This document shows positions 6,923 to 8,559 of a stretch of DNA of 8,559 nt, one piece after another; the first letter of the stretch is position 1; each line of letters opens with the position of its first letter. A program made the position numbers and the translations under genes. The notes beneath the pieces were generated by a model. The model saw only the letters and a program-made list of their open reading frames with translations. It was not told where the DNA came from and did no database searches. The stretch is from Acidobacteriota bacterium (GTDB lineage: Bacteria; Acidobacteriota; Vicinamibacteria; Vicinamibacterales; UBA8438): contig SXOW01000475.1 of assembly GCA_005778315.1 (NCBI GenBank), positions 1-8,559 on the forward strand. The letters run 5' to 3'.

Positions 6923-6933
6923 ATGACTCGCCT
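6917..6933 (+). promoter_or_regulatory. Perfect hairpin with the start codon in its loop
   Basis: AGGCGA (6917-6922) and TCGCCT (6928-6933) are exact reverse complements around the five-base loop ATGAC, which contains the ATG chosen for the cyclase. The left arm also holds the only purine-rich AGG that could act as ribosome site. In mRNA this would hide the ribosome site while presenting AUG in a loop. It could limit translation; it could also be chance in GC-rich DNA. Confidence 0.4.
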
Positions 6934-8077
6934 CCTCAGAACCGCTGTCATGATCGCCGCCCTGAGCTGCTTCCAGACGGCTGCTGTGAGCGCTCAGCCG
7001 GCCACAGAGACTCGCGAGGCGGTACTCGAGCGTGGGGGGCGGTGCGCACGGCTAGAGACGGACGTCGCGGAGACGGTGGTGCTGGCCTCGAACACCGACG
7101 ACGTGTGGAATGAGCATGGCCTGTCCGTGCCGCTGGTGGTGCCGCCCTGGCGATCCTGGTGGGCCGTCTCGTTGTGTGCGCTGATCGGTATCGGCCTTAT
7201 CGCGGCTGTCGTGCGTCACCAGGTGCGCAAACTCGAACGTCAAGCCGAGTACAGCCATCGACTCGAACGCGAAGTCGCTGCACGCACCGAGGAATTGGCG
7301 TCGCAGAACCGCGAGTTGGCCTCACTCAACGCCAAGCTCCAGGAAGTCAGCCTGACCGATTCGCTGACGGGGCTGTGGAACCGTCGCTATCTGGCGAACG
7401 AAATCCCGAAGGACCTCGCCATGATTCGCCGTGCGCGCATCGACGATCGAGAGGCCACGGCGGGCAGTCCTCGCCAGGGGGAGCCATCGCTCCTCTTTCT
7501 GATGCTGGACCTCGACGGCCTCAAGGGCGTCAATGACACCTATGGACACCAGGCCGGAGATCGGGTCATTGTTCAGACCAAGGAGCTTCTGGCTCGCGTC
7601 TCTCGCGACTCGGACACGCTGATCCGGTGGGGTGGGGACGAGTTTCTCCTCGTGGGACGGCAGACTGGCCGGGAGGCCGCGGCGATGCTGTCAGATCGCC
7701 TCCGCCAGGCCATCGCAAGCCACCGATTCGAACTGGGCAATGGAGACACCGTCCGCTTGAGCTGTTCGGTTGGGTTCAGTTTCTACCCGTTCTTGCGTAG
7801 TTCTCCGTCGATGTTCACCTGGGAGCAGGTGCTCGACCTGGCTGACCGAGCGCTGTATCGCGCGAAGCAGGGTGGTCGAAACCAGTGGGTTGGCGTGCTG
7901 GGCGCCGCTGACTCCGACCCGGCTGTCGCGTTTGGTCGCAAGGACGAAGATCTTGAGACGCTGGCCGACGACGGGATCGTCGAATTGCACGCCGGATGTC
8001 CGGACTCCACGTCCAACCACGCCGACCGCGAGACTCCGACCAGGTCGAGTACCCCGCTCGACCAGCGCGCCAGCTGA
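6923..8077 (+). CDS. Membrane diguanylate cyclase (GGDEF) with most of its sensor region missing
   Basis: 384 residues from ATG 6923, chosen because a signal peptide starts there (MTRLLRTAVMIAALS, cleavage near VSA, residue 24). An in-frame ATG at 6770 would add 51 unlikely residues. Residues about 52-78 (VVLASNTDDVWNEHGLSVPL, then VVPPWRSWW) match the last strand of a Y_Y_Y domain, which in this architecture follows a long beta-propeller. Next come a membrane segment (about 79-97), a coiled coil rich in Glu, Arg and Leu (about 100-143) and a full GGDEF domain from LTDSLTGLWNRR (144 on). It has DLDGLKGVNDTYGH (metal Asp D196), RWGGDEF (GGDEF at 237-241) and an RxxD inhibitory site R228-D231 exactly five residues upstream. 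It should make cyclic di-GMP from two GTP with product feedback. Full-length relatives have about 600-700 more residues of propeller in the periplasm. Only about 27 residues of unassigned sequence separate the signal peptide from the Y_Y_Y tail, so the signal-binding part appears excised in frame. The C-terminal tail after about residue 325 is polar and unassigned. Confidence 0.9.
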   Translation: MTRLLRTAVMIAALSCFQTAAVSAQPATETREAVLERGGRCARLETDVAETVVLASNTDDVWNEHGLSVPLVVPPWRSWWAVSLCALIGIGLIAAVVRHQVRKLERQAEYSHRLEREVAARTEELASQNRELASLNAKLQEVSLTDSLTGLWNRRYLANEIPKDLAMIRRARIDDREATAGSPRQGEPSLLFLMLDLDGLKGVNDTYGHQAGDRVIVQTKELLARVSRDSDTLIRWGGDEFLLVGRQTGREAAAMLSDRLRQAIASHRFELGNGDTVRLSCSVGFSFYPFLRSSPSMFTWEQVLDLADRALYRAKQGGRNQWVGVLGAADSDPAVAFGRKDEDLETLADDGIVELHAGCPDSTSNHADRETPTRSSTPLDQRAS

Positions 8078-8134
8078 GCCGCCACACCCGATCCACCACT
8101 CGTGCGTCCGACGGTCGCCTCCCGTGGCCGGGCG

Positions 8135-8163
8135 GTCACGTCACCCGAGACCGGGGCTATACT
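8135..8163 (+). promoter_or_regulatory. Candidate promoter for the nitronate monooxygenase
   Basis: TATACT at 8158-8163 matches the sigma-70 -10 box in 5 of 6 positions. GTCACG at 8135-8140, 17 bases upstream, is a poor -35 (3/6). The start of transcription would be near 8170, about 29 bases before the ATG. The gap after the cyclase stop (121 bases) fits an independent promoter. Confidence 0.45.
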
Positions 8164-8184
8164 TCCGCGAGTTCAACCCGCGGA
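8164..8184 (+). promoter_or_regulatory. Inverted repeat overlapping the ribosome site of the nitronate monooxygenase
   Basis: TCCGCG (8164-8169) pairs with CGCGGA (8179-8184) around a nine-base loop. The right arm covers the first bases of GGAGGA (8182-8187). It may be an operator just downstream of the -10 box or, if transcribed whole, a hairpin limiting ribosome access. The predicted transcript start near 8170 would exclude part of the left arm, which favours an operator if it is functional at all. Confidence 0.3.
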
Positions 8185-8198
8185 GGAACCGTCGCCCG

Positions 8199-8559
8199 AT
8201 GATTCAGACCCGTTTTACCGAGGCCTTTGGTATCGAACACCCGATTGTGCAGGGCGGCATGCAGAACGTCGGCTTGGCGGAATTGGTGTCGGCGGTGGCC
8301 AACGCCGGAGCGCTGGGCTTTGTCACCGCGCTGACCCAGCCGTCGCCCGAGGCGCTGACGGCCGAGATCGCGCGGACGCGGGAGATGACCGACAAACCGT
8401 TCGGGGTCAACCTGACGATTCTGCCCACGTTGAAGCCGGTGCCGTATGCCGAGTACGCACAGGCCATCGTGGAGTCCGGCATCAAGATTGTCGAGACGGC
8501 CGGCAACAATCCGCAACCGCTCCTGCCGGGCTTCCATGCGGCGGGCATCAAAGTGATCC
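8199..8559 (+). CDS. Nitronate monooxygenase (2-nitropropane dioxygenase family), 3' end cut by the window
   Basis: 120 complete codons are visible from ATG 8199, with GGAGGA (8182-8187) 11 bases upstream. The N-terminal TIM-barrel half has family signatures: FGIEHPIVQGGMQNVG (QGGM at 18-21, near the FMN site), LVSAVANAGALGFVTA, TDKPFGVNLTILP (N71 in GVNL, an FMN contact position in the family) and IKIVETAGNNPQPLL. The family uses FMN and oxygen to oxidise nitronates, protecting against propionate-3-nitronate or nitroalkanes. The superfamily also contains enoyl-ACP reductase FabK-like and uncharacterised members, so the reaction is likely but not certain. The catalytic His lies beyond the visible part. 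The reading frame is intact as far as the window goes. Confidence 0.9.
   Translation, partial: MIQTRFTEAFGIEHPIVQGGMQNVGLAELVSAVANAGALGFVTALTQPSPEALTAEIARTREMTDKPFGVNLTILPTLKPVPYAEYAQAIVESGIKIVETAGNNPQPLLPGFHAAGIKVI

Noticed and set aside
8117..8136. GCCTCCCG/CGGGCGGT hairpin after the cyclase, as a terminator
   Set aside because: It has an internal mismatch, a wobble end and no T-run. In this base composition it is not better than chance.

Overview
The window is GC-rich bacterial DNA with tightly packed genes. It encodes a hybrid histidine kinase of the HDFNN type, a diguanylate cyclase carrying the tail of a Y_Y_Y sensor domain, a P1-family peptidase, two sodium-coupled carriers and a TauD-type dioxygenase. 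This mix fits a soil Acidobacteriota-like organism (for example Vicinamibacterales) or a similarly GC-rich relative. That assignment is inference from gene content only. I see no rRNA, tRNA, CRISPR array, transposase or phage gene.

Layout. (1) 1-1124, plus strand: 3' part of a hybrid histidine kinase with an ATPase and a C-terminal receiver. Its first 39 bases are an exact, in-frame copy of bases 931-969 of the same gene. (2) 1087-1344, minus strand: C-terminal remnant of an M20 metallopeptidase, tail to tail with the kinase. (3) 1385-4163, plus strand: an overlapping cluster of an exported P1/S58 peptidase, a sodium:solute symporter (4-base overlap) and an 82-codon remnant of a short-chain dehydrogenase (1-base overlap). 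(4) 4245-5699, plus strand: a DASS/SLC13-type anion:sodium symporter. (5) 5780-6622, minus strand: a TauD/TfdA dioxygenase cut in two by one in-frame TAA. (6) 6923-8077, plus strand: a membrane diguanylate cyclase that has lost almost all of its expected sensor region. (7) 8199-end, plus strand: the start of a nitronate monooxygenase.

How the genes may work together. The peptidase and symporter look like a scavenging unit: a periplasmic self-processing aminopeptidase or amidase releases a small product and the coupled symporter imports it. The DASS carrier and dioxygenase may have served use of organic anions or sulfonates, but the dioxygenase is now interrupted. Two signalling proteins (kinase and c-di-GMP synthase) flank the metabolic block.

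The most striking property is how many genes look edited: a kinase with a receiver/HisKA junction, an M20 tail, an SDR with two apparent in-frame internal deletions, a dioxygenase with a single nonsense codon, and a sensor cyclase with an apparent in-frame excision of its sensor. This could be real gene erosion in a lineage or an artefact of assembly from a mixed population. The sequence alone cannot separate the two. I did not find a convincing new defence or mobile system.
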